Positions 42,388 to 42,600 of a DNA stretch of 42,600 nt are shown here, piece after piece. The notes below the pieces were generated by a model. The model searched no databases. It saw only the letters and a list, made by a program, of their open reading frames with translations, and was not told the origin of the DNA. A program made the position numbers and the translations under genes. Every line of letters starts with the position of its first letter. Positions within the stretch are counted from its first letter, which is position 1. This stretch comes from Nitrospira sp. CG24E (GTDB taxonomy: Bacteria; Nitrospirota; Nitrospiria; Nitrospirales; Nitrospiraceae), in contig NEWP02000009.1 in assembly GCA_002869895.2 (NCBI GenBank), positions 95,421 to 138,020 of the forward strand. Reading direction: 5' to 3'.

Positions 42388-42600
42388 ATGAGTGCACACA
42401 GTTCCGCAGTGGTTCTGGATGATCGGCCGCAGGAGGTCGAAGTCGTGGCGAAGGCGACGCGGCGACGGTTTACGGCCGAGTACAAGCTCACGGTCCTGCA
42501 GGAGGCGGACGCCTGCACGGAGCCGGGGGAGATCGGCGCCTTGCTGAGGCGGGAGGGATTGTACACCTCCCACCTGTGCCTCTGGCGTAAGCAGCGGCGG
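42388..42600 (+). CDS. IS3-family transposase OrfA, partial (runs off the window)
   Basis: 71 codons seen, starting ATG 42388 with AAGGA upstream and open to the last base. RRRFTAEYKLTVLQEADACT and PGEIGALLRREGLYTSHLCL followed by WRKQRR form the helix-turn-helix of IS3-type OrfA. OrfB would lie beyond the window. The left end of the element should be in 42314-42387, but I cannot define its inverted repeat. Confidence 0.85.
   Translation, partial: MSAHSSAVVLDDRPQEVEVVAKATRRRFTAEYKLTVLQEADACTEPGEIGALLRREGLYTSHLCLWRKQRR

Overview
The window looks like a chromosomal segment of a Gram-negative bacterium. It encodes both LptF and LptG and a TonB-dependent outer-membrane receptor. From memory of gene style (MoaD-like pairs, a free-standing DUF3365 haem protein beside a chemosensory operon, many short palindromic elements, a TPR-rich proteome) I would place it in or near Nitrospira (phylum Nitrospirota). 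That placement is inference; no search was run.

Layout. 0-5.4 kb: on the minus strand, an FAD/Fe-S 2-hydroxyacid dehydrogenase and two tandem MoaD/ThiS-like genes that arose by a local duplication which also copied the dehydrogenase tail; then a plus-strand D-2-hydroxyacid dehydrogenase. 5.4-12.1 kb: a TPR protein, a cold-shock protein, lptF-lptG and fabF. 12-16.8 kb: a chemosensory operon (DUF3365 haem c protein, CheY-like, CheW, chemoreceptor) whose receptor is cut off at a GTGAAAC heptamer array shared with the end of fabF, plus a second receptor-like protein that ends after its HAMP domain. 17-25.2 kb: a vitamin B12 block (adenosyltransferase, cobyric acid synthase, TonB receptor, and a BtuF-BtuC-BtuD importer) with two cobalamin riboswitches. 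25.4-32.2 kb: a hypothetical protein, a SemiSWEET, rpmB, tRNA-Gly(CCC), tyrS, a ComEA-like protein, lpdA, gcvH and ndk. 32.5-38.4 kb: a mobile or decaying toxin-antitoxin stretch (intact VapBC-like pairs, an orphan antitoxin with a dead vapC, an MNT gene with a broken HEPN partner) surrounding two genes for surface-glycan-type methyl- and glycosyltransferases. 38.5-42.6 kb: a short PilZ protein, a 1156-residue SBBP/PKD repeat exoprotein, and the start of an IS3-type transposase running off the window.

The most distinctive signal lies between genes. Tracts of degenerate short units with a fixed period (6, 7 or 9 nt) sit at gene 3' ends, often as two arms of a hairpin. The 7-nt version is also inserted at the same place inside both cobalamin riboswitches. 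Two further palindromic element families, each with terminal inverted repeats, are present. One family has broken a HEPN gene and the other lies in the leader between a riboswitch and btuF.
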